Below are positions 1 to 11,224 of a DNA stretch of 64,000 nucleotides, piece by piece. The notes below the pieces were generated by a model, which was not told the origin of the DNA, made no database searches, and saw only the letters and a program-made list of their open reading frames with translations. Each line of letters starts with the position of its first letter. Within the stretch, counting starts at the first letter, position 1. Location of the stretch: contig JAQFVV010012446.1 in NCBI GenBank assembly GCA_028023455.1, forward strand, positions 3,787,501-3,851,500, written 5' to 3'. A program made the translations under genes and the position numbers. This stretch comes from Epiperipatus broadwayi (lineage: Eukaryota > Onychophora > Udeonychophora > Euonychophora > Peripatidae).

Positions 1-289
1 ATTAGAGGGCATAAAAATAACGAGAATATAGTAATAAATAGCAGTCTGTATGCTAATGTGTGGTATTTTATTGGTCATATAAAGGTTTCAAGCTCCATGT
101 AGAGAATTTTGCAACTTTTTAAATATTATCACATTAATAAAAAAAAGAAATGCATGGAAAAAAAAATTTCTTCAGTTTTCATACTTTTTGATATCATGTG
201 ACCAAAATAAAATACTGTGACACTCATGTTTTGAAATATTTTTAGACTATTTTTGAACATTATTTAATCACATAATGTTATCGATTCAC
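1..289. other. A+T-rich sequence, nothing recognised
   Basis: No reading frame, tRNA-like box or repeat shared with the rest of the window was seen here. Confidence 0.6.
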
Positions 290-580
290 AGAGACAAAAC
301 TCTCTATACAGAAGTGTCACTCAATGCAAGCCAGAGTAATCAATGGATGCAGGAAGGTTTGTGCATAAAATCCCTATCTAGTGCCTATTTATCCAACAAC
401 ATCCCAGACTAGTTTCTAGTTTGTGGCTTTTATCAGTGAGGAGCCTTGGATCTGAGAGCTCTGCATCTAGATCTTAGGATCTAATGCAACTCTGGTTTGC
501 ACTGAGTGGTGCTACTGTATGGAGAGTTTTGCCTCTGTGAAGAACAGCTTGTGTAAGCATAAAGAATGGTTATCATGTCC
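290..580 (-). mobile_element. Family P2 hammerhead element, copy 1
   Basis: The ends share an inverted repeat built around CAAAACTCTC and GAGAGTTTTG (about 298 and 522), which recurs at 6.4, 22.8, 29.4, 43.3, 43.7 and 44.1 kb. The middle holds the family's hammerhead core on the minus strand and the common block reading ATCAATGGATG / TAGGGATTTTATGC. No ORF is present. The element abuts a P1 element at about 578. No target-site duplication was found. It is probably a non-autonomous retroelement related to PLE pseudo-LTRs or retrozymes; that link is inference. Confidence 0.7.
391..451 (-). ncRNA. Hammerhead-like motif, P2 copy 1 (decayed)
   Basis: Read on the minus strand: outer stem I ATCCAA ... 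TTGGAT, inner CUCA ... UGGG, box CTGATAA (consensus CTGATGA, so one G is lost), GAAAC, palindromic stem III ACTAGT, then C at the expected cleavage position (GUC). The G-to-A change in the first box probably kills activity. The fold was made by eye. Confidence 0.55.
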
Positions 581-812
581 ATGAAGATTGGCTATCTTAA
601 TATAAGCTGAGCTTTGTTTGATTGTATATATGTGTGGAGATGATAATCTGGACCAATTGATAAGTGCTGCTTTAGCACAAAATACTTTATTGGTGATTAT
701 TTATCTTTGTGACATGTATGTGATCAAGTGTATCAGCAGTATGAGATAGCATGGATGGTTGAGGGTTGTGTGAAAGCCTGAGTTCAAAGCCCCTATATAT
801 TACATATATAAG
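578..812 (+). mobile_element. Family P1 hammerhead element, copy A (5'-truncated)
   Basis: It begins at the GAAGATTGGCTATCTTAATA block shared with the copies at 19.4, 21.1, 25.7 and 49.9 kb, and ends at a decayed box-B-like GAGTTCAAAGCCCC followed by a TA-rich tail. About 140 bp of the 5' part of the 375-bp unit is missing. No ORF. Confidence 0.75.
642..705 (+). ncRNA. Hammerhead-like motif, P1 copy A (decayed)
   Basis: Stem II GTGCT/AGCAC (664-668 with 674-678) is perfect and stem I ACCAA (652-656) pairs with TTGGT (690-694). The core boxes are mutated to TTGATAA and AAAA, so activity is not expected. Confidence 0.6.
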
Positions 813-1419
813 TGCAGATATGAAAAAGCCTGTACTGTAGAAAAAATTAATATATCAAGAATATTGTAAAAGCCAAAGACATTTGTTTTTTCATTAGTTT
901 TAGTGCTCTTTTTTTTTTCTCACTTTTTAGTGTTTTTATGTGAATAATAGCATTTCTTTAAAAAATTTTAGTTTCTATTTTTTAGTTTTATATTGTTCCC
1001 GAAATTAGGCATGGAAAATATTTAGGTAGATCGCAATACCATAAAAAGTGCCGAATTCCATATAAAATGAAAAATTTACTTTTTTTGCTGAAAATTGTTT
1101 GCAAACTTTAGAAAATGTATAGTCATCAAAAGTTCATATGGATGCAAAGTTTCAGCTCAAATGGGAATTGGAAAATGAGTGAAAATTGAGTTACAAGATT
1201 TTTATCATGATAGAGTAAAAAATAGAGTAAGTTACTTGAAAATGTATGATGCAGAATAGTGCTTTTGTATTGATGATTTTAATTCTATTTAGAGCATCTT
1301 CTCTAAATACATATTCTGCTGAGATTGGTCAACTTTTTATTATATGGTAATATATAAAAACATAAAAAAAGTTTTTAATTAACATATGGACAACTAATAT
1401 CATAAATAATTATTTATTT
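813..1419. other. A+T-rich sequence, nothing recognised
   Basis: No coding signal and no match to the repeat families defined in this window. Confidence 0.5.
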
Positions 1420-1471
1420 TATATAATGAGCATGATAATAGCTTTTAACAAGCTTTTCCAAATATCCATAT

Positions 1472-1510
1472 CCTCAGATTGGTTTCTAGCTCTGGCTGTC
1501 GTCAGTGAGG
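1472..1510 (-). ncRNA. Type I hammerhead-like core, P6 left half
   Basis: On the minus strand: CCTCA (stem I), CTGACGA (fits CUGANGA), stem II AGC-CAGA-GCT with a C/A mismatch at its base, GAAA, a stem III loop ACCAAT, C as residue 17, then TGAGG. CCTCA and TGAGG are perfectly complementary, closing stem I. The predicted cut lies between 1477 and 1476. All conserved core bases are present; the base of stem II is the weak point. Confidence 0.6.
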
Positions 1511-1996
1511 CATTAGATTTAAAAATACCAGGTCAAAAACAGCATTTATCTAATAGTTAACTATTAAGTAGCAAATCTAAAATTTTCATACATCCATACA
1601 TTTTTAAATCCTGATATCTAACTTAAATAGCCATATGGGACTGAACTAAGTTCAGATATACCATATATTAATAGCTTTGGCAATATAAAATTACCAAAAT
1701 TTTCAAGAACAAAACAATAATTGTAAGGAAATCAAGTCATATATCACACGACTCAATTTAATAAGCTTGTACTACAAATGTTATATAATGAGCATGCTTG
1801 TGGCTTTAGCAATGTTATATTGCTGAAGCTATTAATATATGATGTAACTGAATTTAATTCAATCTCATATGGCTATTTAAATTAGATAGCTGGATTTAAA
1901 GACATATGAATGTTTGAAAATTTCAGATTTTTCTACTTAATAGTTAACTATTAGATAAATGCTGGGCTTGACTTGGGATTTTTAAATCTAATGCCT

Positions 1997-2060
1997 GAAT
2001 ATCCTAATATCTCCCTGATGTCAGCCAGAACTAGAAACCGGTCTGAGGATATGGATATTC
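1997..2060 (+). ncRNA. Type I hammerhead-like core, P6 right half
   Basis: A long stem I: GAATATCC (1997-2004) pairs with GGATATTC (2053-2060), and ATATCTCC (2007-2014) pairs with GAGGATAT (2045-2052) with one mismatch. The core is CTGATG followed by T instead of A at 2021. GAAAC is at 2034-2038, stem III is the palindrome ACCGGT and C17 is 2043. The T at 2021 is expected to impair catalysis. Confidence 0.6.
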
Positions 2061-2319
2061 AGAAAAGCTTGTTAAGAGCTATTATCATGCTTATTATATA
2101 ATATTTGTAGTACAAGCTTATTAAATTAAGTCATGTGATGTATGTCTTGATTTCCTTGCAATAATTAATTATATATACATATACAATATGAACTCACTTC
2201 AGCAGCCTTGCCTCTATCAAAAAGGCATGAAATTAGCATTTGGATTTGCTGGAATAATAACATTGTGTTTATATTTTTTATATATGATTTTCAGTATTGT
2301 GTTAAACTACATATTTTTA

Positions 2320-2535
2320 TTGTTAAAAAAGGTTGCCTTGACAATGGTTTGAGATTGTTGATTATTATCTATATTGGGATTGTCTAAATGTTGACTGGTT
2401 TCTAATGATTTTGTATATATAAGGGTTAAATTCGACCTGAAAGCATATTTTCATTGTTTAAAAAAGATTGCCTTGACAACAGTTTGAGATTGTTGATTAT
2501 TATATGTATTGGGATTGTCTGATGAATAACTTGAT
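2320..2535 (+). repeat. Two direct copies of family P7 unit
   Basis: A block reading TTGCCTTGACAA ... GAGATTGTTGATTATTAT ... ATTGGGATTGTCT occurs at about 2333 and again at 2468 (135 bp apart). The family reappears as a fold-back element at 53.9-54.3 kb and as a fragment near 16.8 kb. A smaller duplication follows: AGTAGTATTTTGCTGTC at about 2576 and 2617, with AAGAAACTTTAAATAACC after each. Confidence 0.65.
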
Positions 2536-2679
2536 AACAAGACATGACCAAATGATAACAATTTGGTCATTATCAGTAGTATTTTGCTGTCGCTAAAAGA
2601 AACTTTAAATAACCTCAGTAGTATTTTGCTGTCACTGTATTAGTTAAGATAAAAGAAACTTTAAATAACCTACTGCAAG

Positions 2680-3245
2680 ACAAAGAACAGTCTTATGTAG
2701 TGAAATGCCAAAGAAAACTAAATCTGCCAATCATAGGGTGGTAAAGAGTTAACTTTTTTTTTCTACTTTTGCAACTTGATGACCATTCTATTGATTAGTA
2801 ATTGGTTAAAGAACTGGTTTGCCTATGTATGGGCTAGCTATCACAAAAATATTCATACTTTTGATATTCTGGTAAAATTTTCTGCTTTTACCCAATATGG
2901 ATTAAGAGCGCAAGGCAGGGGATATAACAATCACTAAACCATAAAGCTATTTATTTGTCATTGTGTGCATATATACATATACCTTCATTATTTTTTAAAT
3001 GCAATAAAATTGCACATAGATATGCATAGTAAGCATTGACAAAGTAAAATTTAATCTTTAATTATAGGTGTTATTATCCCTTAATGCATTTTTAGTGTGG
3101 CATAGCATATTCATGGTTTTTAATTGCTACTAAGTTGGTCTGATGACATTATTTATTTACTAGGACTATCTCATTAGTATTCACATTTTAAATATAATGC
3201 TGCTTGATCTTTTGTTAATGTCATCATTATTGATACGCTCTAAAT
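2680..3245. other. A+T-rich sequence, nothing recognised
   Basis: No ORF or repeat homology was recognised; it runs up to the 3' tail of the LINE B copy. Confidence 0.5.
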
Positions 3246-3249
3246 CAGT

Positions 3250-3955
3250 GATGATGTGATGTGATGTGATGTATTTGGCTTCTCCTTAAACGAAGTCAAG
3301 AATCTCTCAGCAATTATGGCCAGAGAAACCTGTTAGCCACTTTATTTTCCATTCCCCAGTCTAAGTTTTCCCATATTCTGCTCCATCCCATTTCCACAAC
3401 ATAATCTTTATCAACTCTATGGCCTTTATATCTAAATCCCCCTTTTCCCAAACCCAGCATAAAAACACTTTCTGTATAATCACTTTGTTCATATTTATTC
3501 TTCCATAACTTCATTATATGTACCCTTTCTGTTTTCAAACATTTACATTCAATTAACAAATGCCTAATATTTTCAATTCCTTTCTTACATAATTTACAGA
3601 CTAAATCACCCATATTTTTCCATTTACATGTATATTCTCTTGTTGCTAAAGATCCTGCTCGAGCCTTAAACAATAAACTACTTTCCTTACTATTATCATA
3701 TATTAACTCGCACCTAATATTGTTTATTTCTATATATATTTAAACTCTTTTTACTCTCCATACTAGTTCTCCATCTCTCTAACACCCTATTCTTTATTAA
3801 TAAATCTATTCTTTTATCCCATTCCTTACCACTATAAAACTCAAGAATCCTCTTAACAAAATCATCCCATCTTTTGTACAAATATACTGATATAAATTCT
3901 TTATCCAAATATTTTGCATACTGCATTACCTTTCTCACCCATCTTGTAGCCTATT
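3250..3955 (-). pseudogene. LINE family B, 3' fragment (copy 1)
   Basis: Minus-strand coding remnant of the C-terminus of a non-LTR retrotransposon ORF2. The frame ending at 3314 reads through a zinc-finger-like CKLCKKG ... HLLIEC (CxxC...H...C) typical of the C-terminal zinc-binding region after the RT domain. The upstream part (3714-3938) contains MESKKSLNIYRNK, shared with copy 2. The element ends in a short tandem tail, GATGT repeated on the + strand at about 3250-3273, matching CATCACATCACAT at the end of copy 3. It is 5'-truncated with no RT left. The clade (RTE, CR1 or R1-like) is uncertain. Confidence 0.8.
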
Positions 3956-4059
3956 ACCCATTAGTGGGCATTCCAATTTTCATGGTGGGTTGCAGAGGTT
4001 TTATCCGATACTGAAGCACTTTCTTTTTTTTAAATTTAATTGACTTTTTTAAAAAATGT

Positions 4060-4319
4060 CATAGCATTATTTAAAAACATTTTCATTAAAAATGCCTGTC
4101 TTATATTCAAATATGTGGAAAGTGATATTCACTTTATTGATATCTTTCCATACCTCATATCTTGTGCAATCAGGCTTTAATGCTGTTAATCATATTATGA
4201 CCAAAGAAAGAATCCGCCTGAATATTTCCGAAAGAGGAGACCTTCATTTGTTCATTACAAAAATTGAGCCAGATATCCAGTATTTAGTTTCGGAGCATCA
4301 GCCTCAGGGATCTCATTAA
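4060..4319 (+). pseudogene. hAT-family transposase C-terminal fragment (ZBED/GTF2IRD2-like)
   Basis: The frame to the stop at 4317 reads FHTSYLVQSGFNAVNHIMTK followed by RIRLNISERGDLHLFITKIE. This is the hAT dimerisation-region signature seen in domesticated hAT relatives (F-TSYLVE-GFSAV ... RGDLRL ... KI-PDI). The region normally lets transposase monomers pair. Only the last ~75 codons survive; the catalytic part is missing, so it is a dead fragment. It is a different hAT subfamily from the one at 19.8-23.1 kb. Confidence 0.75.
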
Positions 4320-4723
4320 TAATTTAATTAATTAAATGTAATTTCATCAGACTTCATGCTTCTGTGTATATGAAATATAAATAAAAAGATAGATTTAACT
4401 ACAGCAAGTTGTTTTATAAAGATTTATTCTGCCAAACTTAGTGAAAGTCCAACATAAAGTATTTGGTAAGTAATTATTATTATATGCTTTAGTTTGCTGT
4501 AACTCTGCTTTATAAATTTTATAAAGTAAAGTTACTTCCCTACGTTATAAATCACCATTACTGTGGAACTATGGGTGGTGAGAAAATTTTACTACTACCA
4601 GAGATACAAAAGTGGGTGATGGATATAAGAAGGTTGACTATCCCTAATCTCAGGCATATATTATGACAAGAATTAGGCAACATATATACTTATATTATAA
4701 AAAAAAAAAAAAAGGACAAATAC
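4320..4723. other. A+T-rich sequence, nothing recognised
   Basis: It contains an A15-16 run at about 4699 that could be the tail of an unrecognised retroposed fragment. Confidence 0.4.
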
Positions 4724-4846
4724 TGAATCCAGTCAAGCATTGGTGGTCGAGAGGTCAGTGACAGCTGCTTTACAAGCAGTTGTTCCAGCTTAGCAGGTTC
4801 GCTTCCCGGCTGATGCTATGACACATGAGAGAAATAATGAATCCAG
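4724..4846 (+). mobile_element. tRNA-derived SINE S1 with target-site duplication
   Basis: TGAATCCAG at 4724-4732 is repeated at 4838-4846 and flanks the element. The body starts GTCAAGCATTGGTGGTCGAG (box-A-like) and carries box B GGTTCGCTTCCCGG near 4796. The anticodon-arm equivalent is GCTGC-TTTACAA-GCAGT, whose loop triplet TAC would be valine. The tail GATGCTATGACACATGAGA is common to all SINEs of this superfamily here. A and B boxes imply RNA polymerase III transcription; mobilisation would rely on LINE enzymes. Confidence 0.8.
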
Positions 4847-4994
4847 GAAATGACACTGGCATGTTAAGAGTGTGATAACTGAAAAAAAGAAAATAAAGAG
4901 GCATAGCATATTGCTAATGATGTCATTAACAAAAGCTCAGACAGCATTCAATCAAAATTTCATTTACACAGTTAAAATTTGAATACCAATGTGA

Positions 4995-5082
4995 CAGTTT
5001 GTGACAGCAGCCTTACAAGCAGTTGTCTCGGGTTAGCGGGTTCGCTTCCCGGCTGATGCTATGACACATGAGAAAAAAAAAA
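4995..5082 (+). mobile_element. tRNA-derived SINE S2, 5'-truncated
   Basis: It shares the anticodon arm, box B (GGTTCGCTTCCCGG) and tail GATGCTATGACACATGAG of S1 and ends in A10. The box-A end is missing. No clear target duplication. Confidence 0.75.
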
Positions 5083-6315
5083 GACAACAGCACATCTGAC
5101 TAACAGCAGGAAGTAATAATACCCACAATTAATAATTAAATCTTTTCAGCAATGTTTGTGCATAGTATTTATCATATATGCAAATTTTTGGTGTATTCAG
5201 AATTTAAAACAGAATACTCCCTTCCCCGTCATAAGCTGCAAATAAATAACACTCACATGTCAACAAATGATAAGAATAGAGTGAAAGCCTTTCGTTTGTT
5301 AATATTGTTGGAAATAAGATATACAATTAGACTGATTTAAACACAACATTTATCTTTTTAAAATTCTGATTGTCCAAATAGAATATGGAGACAATCTTAT
5401 TTTAAATGACTTATATGAGAATTAATCAAATATCACAGTCAGTCTCTGTCCTCGATTTGTGCAATTATAAGTTCAAAATGATCAGTGCAGTGTTGGGCAA
5501 ATGTATAAGTGTCCACACTGTATTCTAGCAATGTTGGCAAATGAAAGTTTATATATATTTATGTGTGTGTGTGCATGTTGAAAAATACTGCTCACTTGCA
5601 GTTAAATAAATACAGATTTTATTCTAAACATGAGCTAATAAAGGGAAGTTTGGACTAAAATATAGCATAGTTCATAGCTCTGTACAGTAAATAATATCTC
5701 CTTGCATATCATATTTATGAGAAACAGTATAGAATGTAATAATATAATTAATTTGAATTTAGAGAATGTAATATGGTAATCCTTTAAATCACATGATCTC
5801 AATGTAAATGTTTTCTGTGCATATTATTAAAATATTATAGTTATCATCCTTCACATTTAGTATGTGTTCTTAGTCAAAGCTTATTTAGTTGAATAAAATA
5901 ACAATGGAATTCCTACTATTTCTGAAAGATTGAAATAAGCTGGGGAAGTGAAAGGTCATGCGATATCATGTTGATCCCTTATGCACCTAGCTAAATTATA
6001 ATAAAGGAAATAACAGGAGGAAAAATTGAAAATAATACATAAAGATATTGAATTAGTGAGGTAAGAATACAAAGATGGCCGTATATTAGATATTTTGTTT
6101 GGCACTTGGCAATGAAACATTAAATTAGATTAAAATAATAGAACCATAATTCAAAGACAAATAAAGTTAGTAAATAGTTTCAGAAATAATAATGTATTAT
6201 AAACTAGTTGAACATAAACATGGAAATACTAGAAAAATAAACTAAGAATGAATTTTAAATGGATTGTAAGATTGTTGCCAAAAACTTTAGGACAATTTAT
6301 TACAAGAATTGAAGT
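5083..6315. other. A+T-rich sequence, nothing recognised
   Basis: Short spurious frames only. No repeat from the window's families was recognised. Confidence 0.5.
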
Positions 6316-6413
6316 ATTAAACCACCAAACATCACATGATCACCATTTCTTATGCTTCCTCATAACTGTTACTAAAACAGGCAAAACTCTCCATACAGTA
6401 GTGCCACTCAGCT
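6316..6413 (+). mobile_element. Solo end of family P2
   Basis: It matches only the outer inverted repeat of P2, running from TTAAACCACCAAACATCACA to CTCTCCATACAGTAGTGCCA. The hammerhead-bearing interior is absent. Confidence 0.7.
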
Positions 6414-7320
6414 GTTTTCATTTTTAATGTCTACAAGACCTCAATATATAAAATTCTGCTCAAAAAATTTTGAATTTTGTACAAAGTTGTAAATGCTATC
6501 TTTTATTTTTATCTAAATCAATTATTTTTATAATATTTTATATTTCAAAATAAAATAGTAATAATCTTGTGTAATTATATGTTTTTTTTTTATCAACTTG
6601 AAATTTCATTTATGATTATTTCATCTATATATTTTTCAAAGCATTCTGGTTAGTTTGATAATTAATTACCTAATGTACTTTATTAAAAGTGAAATATGTT
6701 TAATTCTTTTTAAGTTGGAGATTAACTATTGATTTTGAGTTTAGAGTAAATATTTGAAATATAGCTTTTCATTGTAAATATTGGCTTCATTTTAATATAG
6801 GTTAACGGTAAAATAGCCCTTTAATTCTTTTGTCACCTAATTTTTTATTTTGACAACAAATTGTGCAGAAATTGTCTTTTTTCATTTTCAATATATAGGA
6901 TGTTTTAATAAAATGATTATTATGGATAAGCAGCTTTTAAAAAATACATGTGGCTCCACCGGGTGAATAAAAGTTTAATTAAAATTGTAATTTTTCTCAA
7001 TTAATATTAATGGCAAGAAAATATGTATCATGCTAACTAGAGAACCTAAATTACCCAATTATTTATCATTGGTGATGCAGCAGAATCACCATGACGATGC
7101 TTATTCTTTTCCAGAAAAAAAGTTAAATAGTCCACTGCAGTGCAGTATCCAGAAGAGCAACAGTGAATTTATCAGCTTGCCAGATAATGGGTTTCCAATT
7201 GTGGGAAGGTTTTTTTTTTTTTAAAAAAAAAAAAATCAGTTTGATCAATTGGATAAAACTATTGTATTCAATTACTTCTCACCACTTCTCCTGAAATGAT
7301 TGATTGCTTTTGAGATATTT
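6414..7320. other. A+T-rich sequence with a T14-A13 block
   Basis: The only notable feature is a homopolymer junction at about 7209-7235 (T run straight into A run), possibly the abutting tails of two retroposed copies. Confidence 0.4.
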
Positions 7321-7820
7321 ATATGTCATATTAAAAGACCTAAAAAGAGACCTTATGTGAGATGGGTGGATAAAGTAATGAAATTTGTTGGTGTGATGGG
7401 AGAAGAGAGGCTATTGATTAGAGAAACTGAATTAAACTTGGAAAGGCTTTCATCCAGCAATGGATCGATAATAGACTTGAAAAAAAATCATTATACTAAA
7501 AGACCTTGAAAGAGACATCATTTGAGATGGGTGGATGAAGTAAGGAAATCTGTTGGTGTGGTGGGAGAAGAGAGGCTATTGATCAGAGAAACTGAATTAA
7601 ACTTGGAAAGTCCTTCTTTCAGCAATGGATCGATAATAGCCTTGGGAAAAAATCATTATATTAAAAGACCTAGAAAGAGACCTCATGTGAGATGGGTGGA
7701 TGAAGTAAGGACATCTGTTGGTGTGATGGGAAAAGAGAGGCCATTGGTCAGAGAAACTGAATTAAACTTGGAAAGACCATCATCCGGCAATGGATGGATA
7801 ATAGAGTTGAAAATGAAGAA
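7300..7820 (+). pseudogene. LINE family C tail, three in-frame 165-bp tandem copies
   Basis: Each unit encodes RPRKRPHVRWVDEVRKSVGV-like residues followed by ERLLIRETELNLERPSSSNG-like residues. This is the end of ORF2 and adjoining 3' sequence of the LINE seen whole at 17.34-17.70 kb. Unit starts (AAAAGACC) lie at 7333, 7498 and 7663, exactly 165 bp (55 codons) apart, so frame is kept across units; one TGA at 7507 interrupts. The ancestral 3' end is duplicated rather than newly inserted three times, because spacing is constant and there are no poly(A) or GAT tails between units. Confidence 0.8.
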
Positions 7821-7905
7821 TAATGATACGCAAACATATATCGTGTTTCTTAATATATTATTATTTATTTGTTCATTTTTTCAGTCTCCAATAAATGCTA
7901 GTTAA

Positions 7906-9049
7906 AAAATTTAGATAATTATTCAATTTGTTTTAGCTCTAACACTCCTAGGAACTACTTTTAATAATAATTAGATAATTCTATTAATTATTCCTGTCCA
8001 ATAATTAATTATTGATCACTAAATTAAGTAACTCTTAAAAACTAACTAATTGTAGACTTGTTTGTCAGTGATCTTTTCTTCCTCCCGTTAAACTTCATCT
8101 CTATTCATAGGTCAGTTATTTTGCCGAGGATGTTCGTCAGACATTTCAAATCTTTTTCTTTGTTATCCTCTAATTATGATTCCAAAAATAGACTTGTTTA
8201 TTTCTATTGTCTTTCTAACCGTAATTTATTATGTTCGTTCTGTTTTTAATTTTTTAAAAAGTTACATTTGTGAATATTCCCAGCAATAAAAATAATAAAC
8301 AATTATTTTATTTATAAGTCAGTTTTTAAAATATTTAAATTTTGAAAAACTGCTTCTGATATCTTATTAATGAATAATTTTTTTTTTACTCATGTATTCT
8401 TTTTTTTAGAGATATGTCTGTGGTTTTGACATCACATGCGCACATACCGATATAGTCATTGCCATTTCTACCGAAATTTGGAGGCATTTATCATTTGAAA
8501 TTAAATTATTTATCAGCTTTATGATTTTGCTAACTTATTAACTGATCTATGACCTCTATATTATTTATTTAAATTGTGAACATTTTGTACACCATATTAC
8601 TCGATTATTATGTCTTTTGACATTCTTTGTAAATCTGACTATGCCTCTTCCTGTCTTTCTCTGAATTCAGCTAGCCTTATGTTTAGAGTCCATGATTTAC
8701 AACCACTAGTTAATACTGGTAATAAACTTATAGTAAAATCATTACATTCCATGTTACATTTATGAGGGAGTTTTACAGACAATAGTTAGTTTTATTTAAA
8801 TTTTATAAACGTATTTATATTTTTATTATTTAGTATGCTATGGTTATATTAATATTTATCCACTCAGTATAATATATAATATAGTATTCAGATACGAATT
8901 ATTAATTGTTTATTTTTAAATATTGTACATTTTGATAACCATTGGCATTTTATTTTAGTGTTTAACTTTACTTAAATTAGAATTTTTGTCTTAAGTTTAA
9001 TAAACTTTTATATCCCTTGTAGAATTGCAGTAATAATTTGACTCCAGGA
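7906..9049. other. A+T-rich sequence, nothing recognised
   Basis: No coding or repeat evidence found. Confidence 0.5.
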
Positions 9050-9099
9050 TAAATACGATATGATTCCCCTCTTCTCCCATGCACCCCCCCCCCAAAAAA

Positions 9100-9890
9100 A
9101 AAACAGGCCCACTAATATAAAGTTTTGGTACTTGTGAGTTTCCAAGCAAACCAAGATGGCCGCCATATTTTTGATAAATGTAAAGTTTCAAAGGCCTATA
9201 ATCTACCGAATATGTGTTAGTTGTTAATTTTGAAAAAAAAATTAATAAATCGATTATTAAATGTAAAAAAAAGAAGAAATAAATTTAGACAAATTTCATT
9301 AAGAAGCTTTATTTCAATTTTTTTTTTTTATATTTATAAGGTGAGAAGCAACAAGATACCCTTAACATTGTCGTACTTTGGTTCAATTCTGTTCAATTCA
9401 GCGTGTTTCTTTTTGTCAGCAGTTTTTTTTTGGTAAATTGTCATAACGATAAAAATTTGGACCTTCCTGTCATAGATGATGCAGTGGACTATTTCCAAAG
9501 GTATGGGTTCCTGCCCTTCCAAAAAGTGTGCATTAATGAACATGGTATGACTGCATACTGCCAAACATGAATAAAGTATAAATATTGTATATTTTTTCAT
9601 TTTTCTGTTAATAAGTTAATCTGTAAAAAAAGAAAGAAAATAAACTGTAAATAATGTTTTTAATTTTTCCGGAATCATTTTTTTTAAAAAAAAATAACAG
9701 TAATGAAAAATGAAATGTAAATATGGAATACGGCATTTCCAAACGGGCATTTTTTGTAAAGAATTTTTGATGGCCCCCAAAATTTTAGATTTATCAAAAA
9801 TATGAGCTGCCATCTTGGTTTACTTGCCATCTCATGAGTACGAAGATTTTTATTCAGTTTAATTAAAATTGAATAGTAAGTTTTCATACA
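9100..9890. mobile_element. Inverted-repeat (MITE-like) element with an unassigned ORF fragment
   Basis: AACCAAGATGGCCGCCATAT and the following TTTTTGATAAAT (9150-9181) recur inverted at about 9789-9824 as ACCAAGATGGCAGCTCATAT. Flanking parts (near 9110 and 9885) also resemble each other weakly. Between them a minus-strand frame (9334-9600) starts MKKYTIFILYSCLAVCSH and a + strand frame near 9465-9570 reads VIDDAVDYFQRYGFLPFQK; neither was recognised. It could be a non-autonomous DNA transposon. Confidence 0.45.
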
Positions 9891-10106
9891 TTGTCCTATT
9901 TTTTAAAATTATCTATCAACTTTGTATACAATTTTTGGAAGGATATTATTTAGTGCTAAAGTATTATAAAACGTATTTAAAATCTTAAAAGAGTCCATAT
10001 TGTAAGTAATTTTTTACATAATTTTTGTTTGAATTTGAAAGAGACTGCGCATGCACCAACTTATGAAAAGTCAAGAGCATAAACATCCTAAGAAAAAACA
10101 AAATTT

Positions 10107-11113
10107 TTGGTAGAAAAAAGAAAAAATGCCAATAGGAAGAAAAACCATGAGTACCCAAGAAGAAAAAAAACAAGTAATTTAAAAAAAAAATCTAATGAAA
10201 TGCTAGATTGTTATAAAAATAAGCCTAGTAAAATAATTAGTAACAAGATGACCATCAATGAAGACTTAGAATTACAAAAGACCAGATTAAAACAAAATAC
10301 TAACCTTAATAAATTAAGGAAAACATTGAGTAACCCAGAGCTAGAAAGCAAAAAAGAGATAAGCAGAGAATTAGAAAAACCAAAGATAAATAGGAACTCA
10401 TTAGGAACATTAAACATAATAAATAAAAGTAATGAGCAAGCATTGTTTGACTATAGTAGAAAAAAGTAACATTGACTGAGAAATTTCCACTAGACGCAAA
10501 AAAAAAAGCTGAAAATTATCAGAATACTAATGAACAAGAGAATTACCTTATTGATGAACAAAACAATACAATTAAACATGTAGAAGCAAAGCTAAAAGAG
10601 AATTATCCAAATAAAGAACAAAATAAAGTTGAACCAACTGAGTTTGCTATATTAACGGATCAAATAGAGGAAGTTCAATACACACGCAAGCCAACCTCGA
10701 AATCATTTGTGAAAATGAACTCTTATTGGAAAAAGATATTCAGTAATTGCATGACAGTAAGTACATCAATTTTGAACTTAATTCTACAAATAAATAAAAA
10801 AAATGGTGAACACATACTCGATAAACCAGATCTAAGCAAGTACTTATAATTATTGAGCTCACATGACTCGATAAAACACACAGCCTTTTTTTGGGGATTT
10901 GTCTCAATTGAATATAATAACAAAGAGCAAAGAGAATTAGCTGAAAAACTGATAAAAGAAGCCCAAGGATGGAAAATATATTATGTCTCAAAAGAGGCCA
11001 ATCCCCTGGTTTATGATATAATTTTGCATACGCCACCAACTTTTAACAAAGAATTTTTCAAAATGCAAATAAATAACTGTGCAGAAATACTATCTATGGA
11101 GAGAGAGAAATGA
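10107..11113 (+). pseudogene. LINE family A, ORF1-like region (N-terminal part)
   Basis: A lysine/asparagine/glutamate-rich frame with stops and frameshifts lies directly upstream of zinc-knuckle and endonuclease sequences. It occupies the place of a LINE ORF1 (RNA-binding, nucleocapsid-like). The first ~230 codons are low-complexity and carry no motif I recognise. Residues around 10853-11110 (GFVSIEYNNKEQRELAEKLI) resemble an RRM-type segment, which is common in LINE ORF1, but this is a weak call. Confidence 0.5.
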
Positions 11114-11224
11114 GCCCAGGCATTGAATTTCAAATTCTCACCAACTCGTGGAAAATATTATTAAAATGAAAAAAAGATATCCTAAAAGAGTAACTACCTC
11201 ATAGAATGATTAAAGACCAAATGC

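Larger units (their letters stand above)
1420..2165. mobile_element. Family P6 palindromic element with two hammerhead-like cores
   Basis: The left half (about 1420-1712) and right half (about 1790-2165) are imperfect inverted copies that share blocks such as GATAATAGCT, AACAAGCTTTTC, TCTAATAGTTAACTATTA and ATAGCCATATG. The stretch 1713-1790 (AAGGAAATCAAG ... GCTTGTACTACAAAT) reappears inverted at 2104-2160. The simplest reading is a partial unit, then a unit start, then a full unit in the opposite orientation. Tandem plus inverted pseudo-LTR layouts are known for PLEs, but no PLE protein is seen here. Confidence 0.65.

Noticed and set aside
4724-4846. Possible tRNA-Val gene
   Set aside because: The T-arm insertion, SINE tail and flanking target duplication show it is a SINE.
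9334-9600. 88-codon minus-strand frame as a secreted small protein
   Set aside because: The hydrophobic start is common by chance in A+T-rich DNA; the frame lies inside an inverted-repeat element and matches no family I know.
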